Assembly: GCA_027294925.1 (NCBI GenBank)
Contig: JAPULM010000476.1
Location: 1-11,707 of the forward strand
Length of the DNA: 11,707 nt
DNA from: a bacterium
Lineage (GTDB): Bacteria; Tectomicrobia; Entotheonellia; Entotheonellales; Entotheonellaceae
Direction: 5' to 3'
The position numbers were made by a program, and so were the translations under genes. Shown here one piece after another: positions 1-6,734 of the stretch. The notes beneath the pieces are model-generated. The model did no database searches and had not been told where the DNA came from. It was given only the letters and a program-made list of their open reading frames with translations. How positions within the stretch are numbered: position 1 is the first letter of the stretch; every line of letters starts with the position of its first letter.

Positions 1-2
1 TT

Positions 3-1016
3 GTCGGTAGCATGACAATATTCGGCCTTGGGGTGGCGTTGATTAGTCTCACGCAGAGCTTCGCCTATATGCTGTTCATTTACGGCATTGTGCTGGCCAT
101 CGCCACGGCAGGGTCGTCGGTTTCCCTCACCAACGCACTGGTGGCGAAGTGGTTCCCGGCGCACCGACGTGGGTTAGCCATTGGTATCAACAATGCCGGC
201 TCGGCCCTTGGACAGCTCACCTTAGTGTGGGTTAGCACCCTGATGTTGCAGGCCAGCGGCTGGCGCTCGAGTCATGTCTATCTCGGCTTAGCCATGATCG
301 TGATTACCGTGCCGCTGACCTTCTTGATTCCGCGCCGCACACAGCAAGATGATGAGGCGCCGGGCACCCTGAGTCAGGTAGAGCAAAGGCAGGCGCCGCT
401 CGCCACACAGCGCTGGGGCGAAGCGCTCAATAGTTCGCCACTATGGCTGATGAATGCCGGCTACTTTGTCTGTGGGATGACGGTCGCCCTATACGTTACA
501 CATCTTATCCCGTTTGCCACCGACCGTGGCTTTTCGCCAACCGCGGCAGCCTCTGCATTTGGCCTCCTGGCCGCGTGTAGTGCCATTGGTTCCCTCCTTG
601 CCGGCGTTGCGTCAGATCGCCTCGCGCGAAAGAATATTATGGCGCTGGCCTACCTCGTACGTGGTATTGGCTTTTTGATTCTTTTGACCTGGCGTCATGA
701 GTTCGCACTGTACATTTTTGCCATCCTCGGCGGCTTGTCGTGGCTTGCCACACCCGTTGCCGTTATGGCGCTTACCAGCGAGGTTTATGGCATGCGGAAC
801 CTGGCGACGTTGGGCGGTATTACGCTATTGGTGCACCAGGTCGGTGGTGGTGCCAGTGTGTGGCTAGCAGGTGAGCTGTATGACCTGACAGGTAGCTATG
901 ATATTTCCTTTACGCTGGCAACAGTAGCACTGTTTGGGGCTGCCCTGGTAAGCTACTTGATCAATGAACAGCGCTACTCCATACGCTACGCGACGCCTGT
1001 TACATCCCCTTCTTAA
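3..1016 (+). CDS. MFS transporter, monocarboxylate/OFA-like, 5' end missing
   Basis: Inner-membrane secondary transporter of the major facilitator superfamily. The frame is open to the left edge (codons for V-G-S precede the first ATG at 12), so that ATG is internal. What is visible corresponds to helices 3 to 12 of the usual 12; the first two helices and the conserved loop after helix 2, roughly 60-80 residues, lie outside. Counting from the ATG at 12, residues 46-60 (AKWFPAHRRGLAIGI) match the loop 4-5 / helix 5 signature, a hydrophilic central loop covers about residues 108-140, and six hydrophobic segments follow. The stretch SEVYGMRNLATLGG followed by a G-G-rich helix and LYDLTGSYD resembles the C-terminal half of monocarboxylate and oxalate/formate-type carriers. 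Substrate unknown; carboxylate is only an inference. A dispersed repeat begins 5 nt after the stop. Confidence 0.88.
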   Translation, partial: VGSMTIFGLGVALISLTQSFAYMLFIYGIVLAIATAGSSVSLTNALVAKWFPAHRRGLAIGINNAGSALGQLTLVWVSTLMLQASGWRSSHVYLGLAMIVITVPLTFLIPRRTQQDDEAPGTLSQVEQRQAPLATQRWGEALNSSPLWLMNAGYFVCGMTVALYVTHLIPFATDRGFSPTAAASAFGLLAACSAIGSLLAGVASDRLARKNIMALAYLVRGIGFLILLTWRHEFALYIFAILGGLSWLATPVAVMALTSEVYGMRNLATLGGITLLVHQVGGGASVWLAGELYDLTGSYDISFTLATVALFGAALVSYLINEQRYSIRYATPVTSPS

Positions 1017-1021
1017 AAGCT

Positions 1022-1062
1022 AATGCGGATGGCGGAATTGAAAGAAAAGGGGTTATTCCGCC
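1022..1062 (+). repeat. Dispersed palindromic repeat, copy A
   Basis: First of four copies of a repeat of about 45 bp found in this window. It starts with AATGCGGATGGCGGAATTGA and ends with GTTATTCCGCC. GGCGGAAT (1031-1038) and ATTCCGCC (1055-1062) form a perfect 8-bp stem around a 16-nt purine-rich loop. It lies 5 nt past the MFS stop codon. It is closest to copy D (about 37 of 42 positions by eye) and to copy B, from which it differs by a short gap in the loop. No T-run follows directly, so it is not a standard intrinsic terminator. Confidence 0.8.
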
Positions 1063-1088
1063 TTACAAAATCTCCCGACGTTGCGCGC

Positions 1089-1118
1089 TTGACGCTCTGC
1101 GCCACTTTCACCTATACT
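1089..1118 (+). promoter_or_regulatory. Sigma70-like promoter facing the 1495 gene pair
   Basis: TTGACG (1089-1094) and TATACT (1113-1118) are separated by 18 nt, close to the housekeeping sigma consensus (5 of 6 matches at each box). Expected transcript start is near 1125. The nearest good start codon is at 1495, so the transcript would carry a leader of about 370 nt or end early as a small RNA. Confidence 0.6.
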
Positions 1119-1124
1119 GCCGCT

Positions 1125-1488
1125 GCAGGGCGGTACCCTACGAACAAACGCTCTCTACACAAAAAACCTACCCTTATGAGGAGAGAAGGGTGCGCTGCGA
1201 GGGAAAGGCTAGCTGACTGCCGCAGTCAGTAGAACGTGTCAAGCTAAAACACAAATTTTTTTCAGGTTTTCGTCACCAGGAGGTGTTACACTTAATAGGT
1301 TGCGCCTCTGTCTCTGTATGCAGGCGTGACAGTCGGTAGCTTTGCTGACTGTTCAATTCTCACCATCGTCCTTATCTGAGACGTTATGACGGATATGGTT
1401 AGCCATCTGCTAATAGCAAGAGTTGGCTCACATCGTAAGGTCGCTGTGGACGATGACAACCCATGGCCGGCAGCCGGCTAAGAGGAGA
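1125..1488 (+). other. Non-coding, hairpin-rich leader or small-RNA candidate
   Basis: No convincing protein gene is present. Direct reading finds several perfect short stems: ACCCTT/AAGGGT (1170-1175 with 1186-1191), CTGACTG/CAGTCAG with a 3-nt loop (1213-1229), ACAGTC/GACTGT with an inner AGC/GCT pair (1329-1352), and an extended stem of GTTG (1422-1425) with CAAC (1457-1460) plus CATCGT (1431-1436) with ACGATG (1450-1455). A last 5-bp stem (1466-1478, loop CAG) ends 4 nt before the ribosome site of the gene at 1495. A run of seven T occupies 1256-1262. A perfect AGGAGGTG at 1278-1285 has no start codon at proper distance and sits in a small CACC/GGTG hairpin. Together with the promoter at 1089 this suggests a structured 5' leader or a small RNA; it matches no riboswitch or housekeeping RNA that I recognise. 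Confidence 0.4.
1483..1487 (+). promoter_or_regulatory. Shine-Dalgarno that sets the start at 1495
   Basis: AGGAG lies 7 nt before ATG 1495. The earlier in-frame ATG at 1423 has no such site, and Met4 at 1504 is too far away. Confidence 0.75.
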
Positions 1489-1494
1489 TATGGA

Positions 1495-1800
1495 ATGGCA
1501 GGCATGAAAAGCGCCGTGGAATTGGCGATGGAAAAACTTGGCAAGCAACAGGGGCAAGAATCGCCAGCACCGCTTACCGATGAACAACGACAAAAGATAA
1601 GCGATTTGCGACAGCAATATGAGGCTAAAATCGCCGAGAGAGAAATCATGCTGCAAGCGGAAGTTCGTAAGCTCGCCCAACAACATCCACCACATGAGGC
1701 TGCCGCGGCTGCGCAGGAATTGCATAAGCAACTGCTGGAAAGCAAGGCTACCTTACGGGATGAGCTGGAGGACAAAATTGCCGCGATACGCCGTCAGTAG
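1495..1800 (+). CDS. Small conserved coiled-coil protein, function unknown
   Basis: A 101-aa, highly charged, probably all-helical cytoplasmic protein. No signal peptide or membrane segment. The beginning MAGMKSAVELAMEKLGKQ, then LTDEQRQKISDLRQQYEAK and IAEREIMLQAEV, matches a conserved hypothetical family I recall from several phyla, which typically starts MKSA-ELAMERL, continues LTDEQK and carries the AKIAERE segment. No biochemical role of that family is known to me. Residues 27-100 show heptad-like spacing of Leu/Ile/Ala with many Lys, Glu and Gln, consistent with one long coiled coil. ATG 1495 is chosen for its AGGAG at ideal distance. The stop codon is embedded in the ribosome site of the lytic transglycosylase gene, so the two are very likely co-transcribed and perhaps translationally coupled. 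Confidence is high that it is a gene, low on function. Confidence 0.82.
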   Translation: MAGMKSAVELAMEKLGKQQGQESPAPLTDEQRQKISDLRQQYEAKIAEREIMLQAEVRKLAQQHPPHEAAAAAQELHKQLLESKATLRDELEDKIAAIRRQ

Positions 1801-1803
1801 GAG
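1799..1803 (+). promoter_or_regulatory. Shine-Dalgarno of mltD overlapping the upstream stop
   Basis: AGGAG overlaps the TAG stop (1798-1800) of the small gene and lies 11 nt before the GTG at 1815. The spacing is a little long, but no better site serves the alternative ATG at 1857. Confidence 0.5.
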
Positions 1804-1814
1804 TTCAGCAACCT

Positions 1815-3794
1815 GTGCAGCCTTGGCAACCTGTGACCCTTCGTAACCTGCAGTGGATGCGAACTCTATGCCTCTGTGTTCTGGCACTGCTGCTTCTGAC
1901 GCATCGTTCCGTTGCTCAACCCACGTCATCGCATTTTCCAGTACCTGAGGTTTTGCGCCCAAACATTGCCTTTTGGAAGCACGTCTTCACGACCCTGGAC
2001 GTACACACCGGTATTCTGCATGATACGACCGATGTGAGCATTGTCTACCACACCTTGCCAAAGCTGCCTAAACATTCAAAACAACTCCAGCGTCTTATCA
2101 ATCGCCATCGGCGCCACTACAAAAACATTTTGTTGCGTCTGGCGCAAGGCAAACGTCGCCACCTGACGCGCGATGAACTACGGGTTTTAGCGTTATTCAA
2201 GGGTAAACAAACGCCCCTCGTTCTACGTGCTGCCGCACGTAGCATTCGCTTTCAACGCGGATTACGCGAGCGCTTTGCAAAGGGATTAACCCGCTCAGGC
2301 GCCTTTTTACCGACCATCCGCCGTATTTTTGCCGCCGCCGGGCTGCCAAAGGAGCTGAGCTGGTTGCCTCATGTCGAGTCGTCTTTCAACAATCGCGCCT
2401 ATTCAAAATCAAACGCGGCAGGCATGTGGCAATTTACGCGCGGGACCGGCAGACGCTTCCTCCGTATCGACAGAGCCATCGACGAACGTTTTGATTTTGA
2501 ACGTGCAGCTGTTGCTGCCGCGAAGTTGTTACGGGCAAACTACCAGGAGCTTAGAACCTGGCCGCTTGCCATTACCGCATACAACCATGGGGTTGGTGGC
2601 ATGAAACGAGCGATAGCGCGTTTAAGGACACGAGATTTTGGCACGATTGTGAAGCGTTATCGCAGCCGCAGCTTCGGTTTTGCCTCGCAAAATTTTTATG
2701 CTGAGTTCCTCGCGGCAATTGACGTTTCCCAAAACTACCAGCGCTATTTCCCGGGCCTCACCTTCGATACCCCACGGGCTTACCACAGCTTGACGTTGGA
2801 TACCTCTATTAGCCTACGTACGCTGGCAAAACACCTCGGCATGCACCCTACAGAACTCGCCAAGTGGAATCCAGCCATCCGTCCGGCCGTGCGCCGAGGT
2901 CACCGTTCGCTGCCTAAGGGCTATACCTTAAATATCCCCTATCATCGTCTGAGTCCAGTACAAGCCCAGGCCCGTTGGGCAAGTATTCCGGCGTCAGCAA
3001 AACTCAGTAGGCAAGCGCAGGATGGGAATTACCGCGTTCAACCGGGTGATACCTTATCGCACATTGCCCAACGCTATCGTACCACGGTGACAAGGCTGAT
3101 GGACTTAAACGACATTAACCAACCCCATACCATTAAAGCCGGTCAACGTCTTCGGCTCCCTGCCAAAACACTACCCCGTGTCAGAGTGGCAAAAAAGCCG
3201 GCCCCGACTCAACCAACATCGCCTCAGGTGACGATCGTCACAGCCACGTCTCGTTTCACCGTAAACCTTTCGTCTGCAACATCGTCCATGCCTGATCCGC
3301 ACCTCGCTTTTCGTCTTTTAATGGCAGGTTTTCCAATCAACAAGCTACTAACCTCTGATGCCATTGCATGGCTGCGGGCAAAGGATAGTGTGATTCAGGT
3401 TATTGCCACCGAATCGTGGGGACTTTATGCGCAATGGCTAGACATCTCGATTGCGCGGCTACGTAAGCTGAATCGTATGCCGCGGCGGCGGCCATTACGG
3501 CTTGGGGCTGACATCCGGCTCGATTTTTCTAAGGTCTCTGAAACAGAGTTTACGCGCCGCCGCCTCCTCTATCATCAGCGTATTGAGGAAAATTTCTTCC
3601 GTGCCTATGCAGTCGCTCGTGTCCTGACCCATACGCTCAAACGTGGTGAAACCTTATGGCGTTTGGCGCGTCATGACTACGACGTCCCACTTTGGTTAAT
3701 CCAGAAATACAATCATAATCTGGATTTCCACAGCTTAATGCCCGGCACCAAACTTCGTATTCCCCAAGTGATTGAGAGAGCGAAGACCTCTTAA
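1815..3794 (+). CDS. mltD: MltD-type lytic transglycosylase with LysM repeats
   Basis: Cleaves peptidoglycan glycan strands with formation of 1,6-anhydroMurNAc, acting in the periplasm or at the outer membrane. 659 aa. A signal peptide (basic start, then LCLCVLALLLL at about 19-28, likely cleaved after SVA at 34) has no lipobox cysteine after the cleavage site, unlike the lipoprotein MltD of E. coli. The SLT domain covers about 170-305: GLPKELSWLPHVESSFN contains the presumed catalytic Glu188, followed by AAGMWQFTRGTG and ITAYNHGVGG; QNFYAEFLAA (292-301) is typical of the MltD branch. Peptidoglycan-binding LysM repeats follow: a degenerate one at about 323-375, a clear one at 406-448 (YRVQPGDTLSHIAQRY), a diverged one at about 526-570 and a clear one at 604-649. 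A very basic segment (85-120) precedes the catalytic domain. The start is GTG; ATG 1857 would still give a good signal peptide and is the alternative. Confidence 0.92.
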   Translation: MQPWQPVTLRNLQWMRTLCLCVLALLLLTHRSVAQPTSSHFPVPEVLRPNIAFWKHVFTTLDVHTGILHDTTDVSIVYHTLPKLPKHSKQLQRLINRHRRHYKNILLRLAQGKRRHLTRDELRVLALFKGKQTPLVLRAAARSIRFQRGLRERFAKGLTRSGAFLPTIRRIFAAAGLPKELSWLPHVESSFNNRAYSKSNAAGMWQFTRGTGRRFLRIDRAIDERFDFERAAVAAAKLLRANYQELRTWPLAITAYNHGVGGMKRAIARLRTRDFGTIVKRYRSRSFGFASQNFYAEFLAAIDVSQNYQRYFPGLTFDTPRAYHSLTLDTSISLRTLAKHLGMHPTELAKWNPAIRPAVRRGHRSLPKGYTLNIPYHRLSPVQAQARWASIPASAKLSRQAQDGNYRVQPGDTLSHIAQRYRTTVTRLMDLNDINQPHTIKAGQRLRLPAKTLPRVRVAKKPAPTQPTSPQVTIVTATSRFTVNLSSATSSMPDPHLAFRLLMAGFPINKLLTSDAIAWLRAKDSVIQVIATESWGLYAQWLDISIARLRKLNRMPRRRPLRLGADIRLDFSKVSETEFTRRRLLYHQRIEENFFRAYAVARVLTHTLKRGETLWRLARHDYDVPLWLIQKYNHNLDFHSLMPGTKLRIPQVIERAKTS

Positions 3795-3830
3795 CCTTTT
3801 GCATCAGCGCTTAAATACCCGGAGATAAAT

Positions 3831-3864
3831 TTCCGCCCTCTCTTTGGCCCGAGAGAGGGCGGAA
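3831..3864. repeat. Strong inverted repeat after mltD
   Basis: TTCCGCCCTCTCT (3831-3843) pairs perfectly with AGAGAGGGCGGAA (3852-3864): a 13-bp stem with an 8-nt loop, 36 nt after the mltD stop. There is no T-run after it, so it may be a Rho-independent-like 3' end only in a loose sense, or an mRNA-stabilising or repeat structure. Confidence 0.7.
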
Positions 3865-3908
3865 GGCGGAATAACAGCATTCTTATCTTTCATTCCGCAA
3901 TCCGCATT
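3865..3908 (-). repeat. Dispersed palindromic repeat, copy B
   Basis: Read on the minus strand it begins TAATGCGGATTGCGGAATGA and ends GCTGTTATTCCGCC, aligning with copies A and C. GCGGAAT (3866-3872) pairs with ATTCCGC (3892-3898). It directly abuts the 13-bp hairpin at 3831-3864, so the 3' flank of mltD carries two structured units side by side. Confidence 0.8.
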
Positions 3909-3923
3909 AGCGCTTCTCAGCCT

Positions 3924-4033
3924 GCTTATAAGTATCTGACCATAAATTTTCGAACATTTTGCTTACCCCTTCCCCCCTGGCGGGGGAAGGTTGGGATGGG
4001 GGGGCAAGAACTTTTGCCCAGGTACTTATATGC
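3924..4033. repeat. Element of about 110 bp with inverted ends and GC-rich core palindrome
   Basis: The left end TTATAAGTATCTG (3926-3938) and the reverse complement of the right end (4019-4031, ATATAAGTACCTG) agree at 11 of 13 positions, and similarity continues inward (ACCATAAATTTT against GGGCAAAAGTTC). TGC flanks both ends (3923-3925 and 4031-4033). In the middle, CCTTCCCCC (3968-3976) pairs with GGGGGAAGG (3982-3990) around CTGGC, followed by TTGGGATGGGGGGG. Pyrimidine/purine palindromes of this kind are common dispersed intergenic repeats in bacteria. The structure fits a small non-autonomous mobile element, but no related transposase is visible. Confidence 0.5.
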
Positions 4034-4047
4034 GGCAAAAGGCGGAA

Positions 4048-4071
4048 AACTTTTGTCTAGGTACTTCATGC
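4048..4071 (-). repeat. Extra copy of the element's right end
   Basis: AACTTTTGTCTAGGTACTTC (4048-4067) repeats AACTTTTGCCCAGGTACTTA (4009-4028) with a 39-nt period. It lies between the element at 3924-4033 and the start codon at 4090, overlapping the expected leader of the TIM-barrel gene. Confidence 0.6.
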
Positions 4072-4089
4072 TACCGGAAGGCCCGTGGT

Positions 4090-5094
4090 ATGCAATTTGG
4101 CGTTAGTTACTTCGGCGTCCGCAACCCTCGACATGTCGAGCGCGATCTTGATGACATACGCCGCTTGGGTTTCGATTATGTCGTTTTTACCATGTCTGAA
4201 AATGATCACCGCTTTTACCGCGAGGTGATGGCCAGATGTGTTGGGCTTGCGCATCAGCGCGGTCTCAAAGCCCATATCGACCCCTGGGGGGTATGCGGCG
4301 TTTTCGGCGGCGAAGCTTTCAGCGACCGTGGCGCCTGGGATATCGAGGCACAACAACGCCGTAGTGATGGCCGCCCCTTGCCCAAATTGTGTCCGAATAG
4401 CGACGAGCTTCGTGCCTATCTGCATGAATGGATCAAAACCGTCGCTGAGGTGTTACAGGCTGACGCCATTTTTTGGGATGAACCGCATTTCTACCTGCCT
4501 TATGGCGCTGCCCGGCAGCAAGGCTTATGGAGTTGTTGTTGCCATTGTTGTACAGACCGTTTTGAAGCGGCTTATCAGCATCGCCTACCGACGCAAGAGA
4601 CATCAGAGGTGCGCCAATTTAAACAGGACAGTATCGTCGCTTTGATCAACGAGAGCACGGCAGTTGCGGCAACGCATGGTCTCAAAAACATCGTGTGCGT
4701 TCTGCCTGATCACGACCAGCCTGACGCTCTACAAGCAAAATTTGACCGCTTTGCAGCAAATCCTCACCTTGACGTGCTGGCAACCGATCCGTATCCCATC
4801 TTCCATAGTAAACCGATTGCCACAACCGAACGCTTTTGCCATGCCTTATTAGACGCCTGCCAACGCTATGGTAAAACCGCGCAACTGTGGATCCAGGGTT
4901 TTCGCGTTGCAGCCGGCCAAGAGCCTCTCCTCAGTGACGAAATGCAACTCATAGCCGGCACGGGTATTGAAGACATGGCGATCTGGAGCTATCTGGCCAC
5001 CGCTTATATGTCGTCGCATACCTGTGCAGACCCTGACCGGGTGTGGGCCATATTTACCCACCGTATGCAAGACTTGAGGTTGTCCAGGAGCTAA
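4090..5094 (+). CDS. Putative TIM-barrel glycoside-hydrolase-like protein with Cys cluster
   Basis: 334 aa, no signal peptide, probably cytoplasmic. Features expected of a (beta/alpha)8 glycosidase-like barrel: the beta1 strand [21 protein letters not shown] (26-37), [11 protein letters not shown] (58-68), [15 protein letters not shown] (124-138) with Asp130/Glu131 as candidate acids at a strand end, [12 protein letters not shown] (228-238) and AQLWIQGFR (264-272). Between the acid strand and the next helix sits [11 protein letters not shown] (148-158), which fits the C-x-C-x2-C pattern (Cys149, 151, 154) often seen after the acid strand in uncharacterised glycosidase-like proteins, possibly a metal site. 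No known substrate can be named. ATG 4090 is chosen: GGAAG lies 9 nt upstream and beta1 begins there. The frame stays open back to 3991, but that extension is translated from repeats. Confidence 0.72.
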   Translation: MQFGVSYFGVRNPRHVERDLDDIRRLGFDYVVFTMSENDHRFYREVMARCVGLAHQRGLKAHIDPWGVCGVFGGEAFSDRGAWDIEAQQRRSDGRPLPKLCPNSDELRAYLHEWIKTVAEVLQADAIFWDEPHFYLPYGAARQQGLWSCCCHCCTDRFEAAYQHRLPTQETSEVRQFKQDSIVALINESTAVAATHGLKNIVCVLPDHDQPDALQAKFDRFAANPHLDVLATDPYPIFHSKPIATTERFCHALLDACQRYGKTAQLWIQGFRVAAGQEPLLSDEMQLIAGTGIEDMAIWSYLATAYMSSHTCADPDRVWAIFTHRMQDLRLSRS

Positions 5095-5198
5095 ACCCTT
5101 GGACAGAAGTTTATGCGCACGTTGTTTCCTCACCCCCGCATTGCAGCTTTTCCGCCAGGGCAGAAGGGGTATTACGAGTCGTTGTAGGCAGTATCAGG

Positions 5199-5227
5199 TT
5201 GAGCCAGGCGTAGCGGTTGCGTATAAT
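5199..5227 (+). promoter_or_regulatory. Sigma70-like promoter of threonine synthase
   Basis: A perfect TATAAT (5222-5227) has TTGAGC (5199-5204) 17 nt upstream. The transcript would start near 5234, leaving a short leader of about 36 nt before the ATG at 5270. Confidence 0.72.
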
Positions 5228-5269
5228 TTCGTTACAGTGGCAAGCTTCCCTTCACACAAAGGAAATGCT

Positions 5270-6640
5270 ATGCAAGCAGCGGCATCTGAGGTATCGGCGA
5301 CAACGGGCTATCGCGCTTGGTTTCAATGTATTGCCGGCTGTCCCGAGCATTATAGCTTGAAAGAAATTATCTATCGTTGCCCGCGCTGCAATAACCTCCT
5401 CGAAGTGCAGCACGATATAGAGCGCTTGCGTCAATGCTCACCGGCTGACTGGAAACAGCGCCTGGACAGCCGTTTCCTGCGCAATGAGTGGCCTTACGGT
5501 AGCTCGGTGTGGGGTAAAAAAGAAATGGTGTGCCCCGATGTCGAGAATGACAATATTGTTTCAACCCTTGAGGGCGGTAGTAATCTGTTTTGGGCCGAAC
5601 GCTTAGGCAAGGCGATTGGTGTTTCTGAGTTATGGATTAAGCAATGCGGCAATAGTCATACCGGTTCATTTAAGGATCTCGGCATGACGGTGCTGGTCTC
5701 TATGGTGAAACAGATGATTGCCGACGGTCAAAACATTCCGGCTGTCGCTTGCGCTTCGACGGGAGATACATCAGCGTCACTTGCCGCCTATTGTGCGCTA
5801 GCCGATATCCCCGCTATTGTCTTCCTACCGCGTGATAAGGTTTCCATGGCCCAGCTCATACAGCCCATTGCGCATGGCGCCTTGACGCTTTCTCTGGACA
5901 CGGATTTCGATGGCTGTATGGCTTTGGTACAGGATCTATGTAGCCGTGAAAACATCTACCTGGCCAACTCGATGAACTCCCTCCGCATTGAGGGACAAAA
6001 GACCATTAGCATTGAGCTGGCGCAGCAGTTTGACTGGGAGGTGCCGGACTGGGTGATCATTCCGGGCGGTAATCTGGGCAATGTTAGTGCGCTTGGCAAA
6101 GGCTTCTTACTGATGCAGGATCTGGGCATGATTAGCAAACTGCCGCGTATCGCCTGCGCACAAGCCGAGCGGGCCAACCCTCTGTATGAGAGCTATCGCA
6201 CCGGTTTCCGGGATTTTCATCCTATCCAGGCCCGAACCACCTTGGCCAGCGCCATTCAAATCGGCAATCCTGTCAGCATCAAAAAAGCCATCGCTACCAT
6301 TGAACACTTCAACGGTGTGGTTGAGCAAGCAACTGAGGACGAATTGGCCAACGCTGCGGCTCGGGCAGACCGTACGGGTCTGTTCAATTGTCCGCATACC
6401 GGGGTTGCACTCGCGGTACTCTTCAAACTGGTTGAGCGCGGCGAGATCCGTGCACATGACAGGGTGGTGGTGATTTCAACTGCAAATGGCTTAAAATTCC
6501 CCGAATTTAAGATCAACTATCACCAATCGCAACTTGCCGACATCGTCTCACATCACGCCAACCTACCGGTCAATTTACCGCCCGATTACCAGCCGGTGCG
6601 TGATGCGATCATGCGTTCCTTAGACCAACGCGCCGTCTGA
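5270..6640 (+). CDS. thrC: Threonine synthase
   Basis: PLP enzyme converting O-phospho-L-homoserine to L-threonine and phosphate in the cytoplasm, the last step of threonine synthesis. 456 aa, in the usual range. The N-terminus has a zinc-ribbon-like Cys set (Cys20, Cys24, Cys37, Cys40; CIAGC and CPRC) as in many bacterial and archaeal forms. The PLP-binding lysine is Lys135 in [27 protein letters not shown] is the substrate/phosphate loop, and [15 protein letters not shown] supplies the glycine-rich PLP-phosphate loop. [12 protein letters not shown] lies near the C-terminus. ATG 5270 has AGGA 6 nt upstream and follows a consensus promoter; upstream in-frame codons to 5099 would put the promoter inside the gene and are rejected. 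It is separated from the preceding gene by 175 nt and is probably transcribed alone. No homoserine kinase or homoserine dehydrogenase gene lies beside it. Confidence 0.95.
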   Translation: MQAAASEVSATTGYRAWFQCIAGCPEHYSLKEIIYRCPRCNNLLEVQHDIERLRQCSPADWKQRLDSRFLRNEWPYGSSVWGKKEMVCPDVENDNIVSTLEGGSNLFWAERLGKAIGVSELWIKQCGNSHTGSFKDLGMTVLVSMVKQMIADGQNIPAVACASTGDTSASLAAYCALADIPAIVFLPRDKVSMAQLIQPIAHGALTLSLDTDFDGCMALVQDLCSRENIYLANSMNSLRIEGQKTISIELAQQFDWEVPDWVIIPGGNLGNVSALGKGFLLMQDLGMISKLPRIACAQAERANPLYESYRTGFRDFHPIQARTTLASAIQIGNPVSIKKAIATIEHFNGVVEQATEDELANAAARADRTGLFNCPHTGVALAVLFKLVERGEIRAHDRVVVISTANGLKFPEFKINYHQSQLADIVSHHANLPVNLPPDYQPVRDAIMRSLDQRAV

Positions 6641-6662
6641 GCGTAAGCCAGGCGGCAAAAGG

Positions 6663-6716
6663 AATGCGGAATGGAAGATAAGCAAGCTGTTATTCCTCAC
6701 TCGTCATGCCGCATTC
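6663..6716 (+). repeat. Dispersed palindromic repeat, copy C, between convergent genes
   Basis: It carries GCGGAATGGAAGATAAG and GCTGTTATTCC, matching copy B at about 29 of 33 positions. It extends to a second arm, giving an 8-bp stem GAATGCGG (6662-6669) with CCGCATTC (6709-6716). It begins 22 nt after the thrC stop and ends 19 nt before the stop of the convergent ino1 gene, where a bidirectional 3'-end structure would be useful. Confidence 0.75.
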
Positions 6717-6734
6717 TCTAGACATCGTGCCGTA

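Noticed and set aside
1023..1232. 69-codon frame after the MFS gene
   Set aside because: It begins inside repeat copy A, crosses the promoter at 1089-1118 and has no ribosome site or protein-like pattern. The 18-codon sub-frame from 1176 was considered as a leader peptide but lacks a ribosome site.
1399..1775. Minus-strand frames opposite the small coiled-coil gene
   Set aside because: Serine/cysteine-rich or leucine-rich shadows of the well-supported plus-strand gene.
3991..4089. N-terminal extension of 33 residues on the TIM-barrel protein
   Set aside because: It is encoded by two repeat units (NFCPGTY and NFCLGTS), has no ribosome site at its ATG, and precedes a natural beta1 start at 4090.
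5099..5269. N-terminal extension of threonine synthase from ATG 5099
   Set aside because: It would contain the consensus promoter at 5199-5227 and does not resemble the family; ATG 5270 has a good ribosome site.
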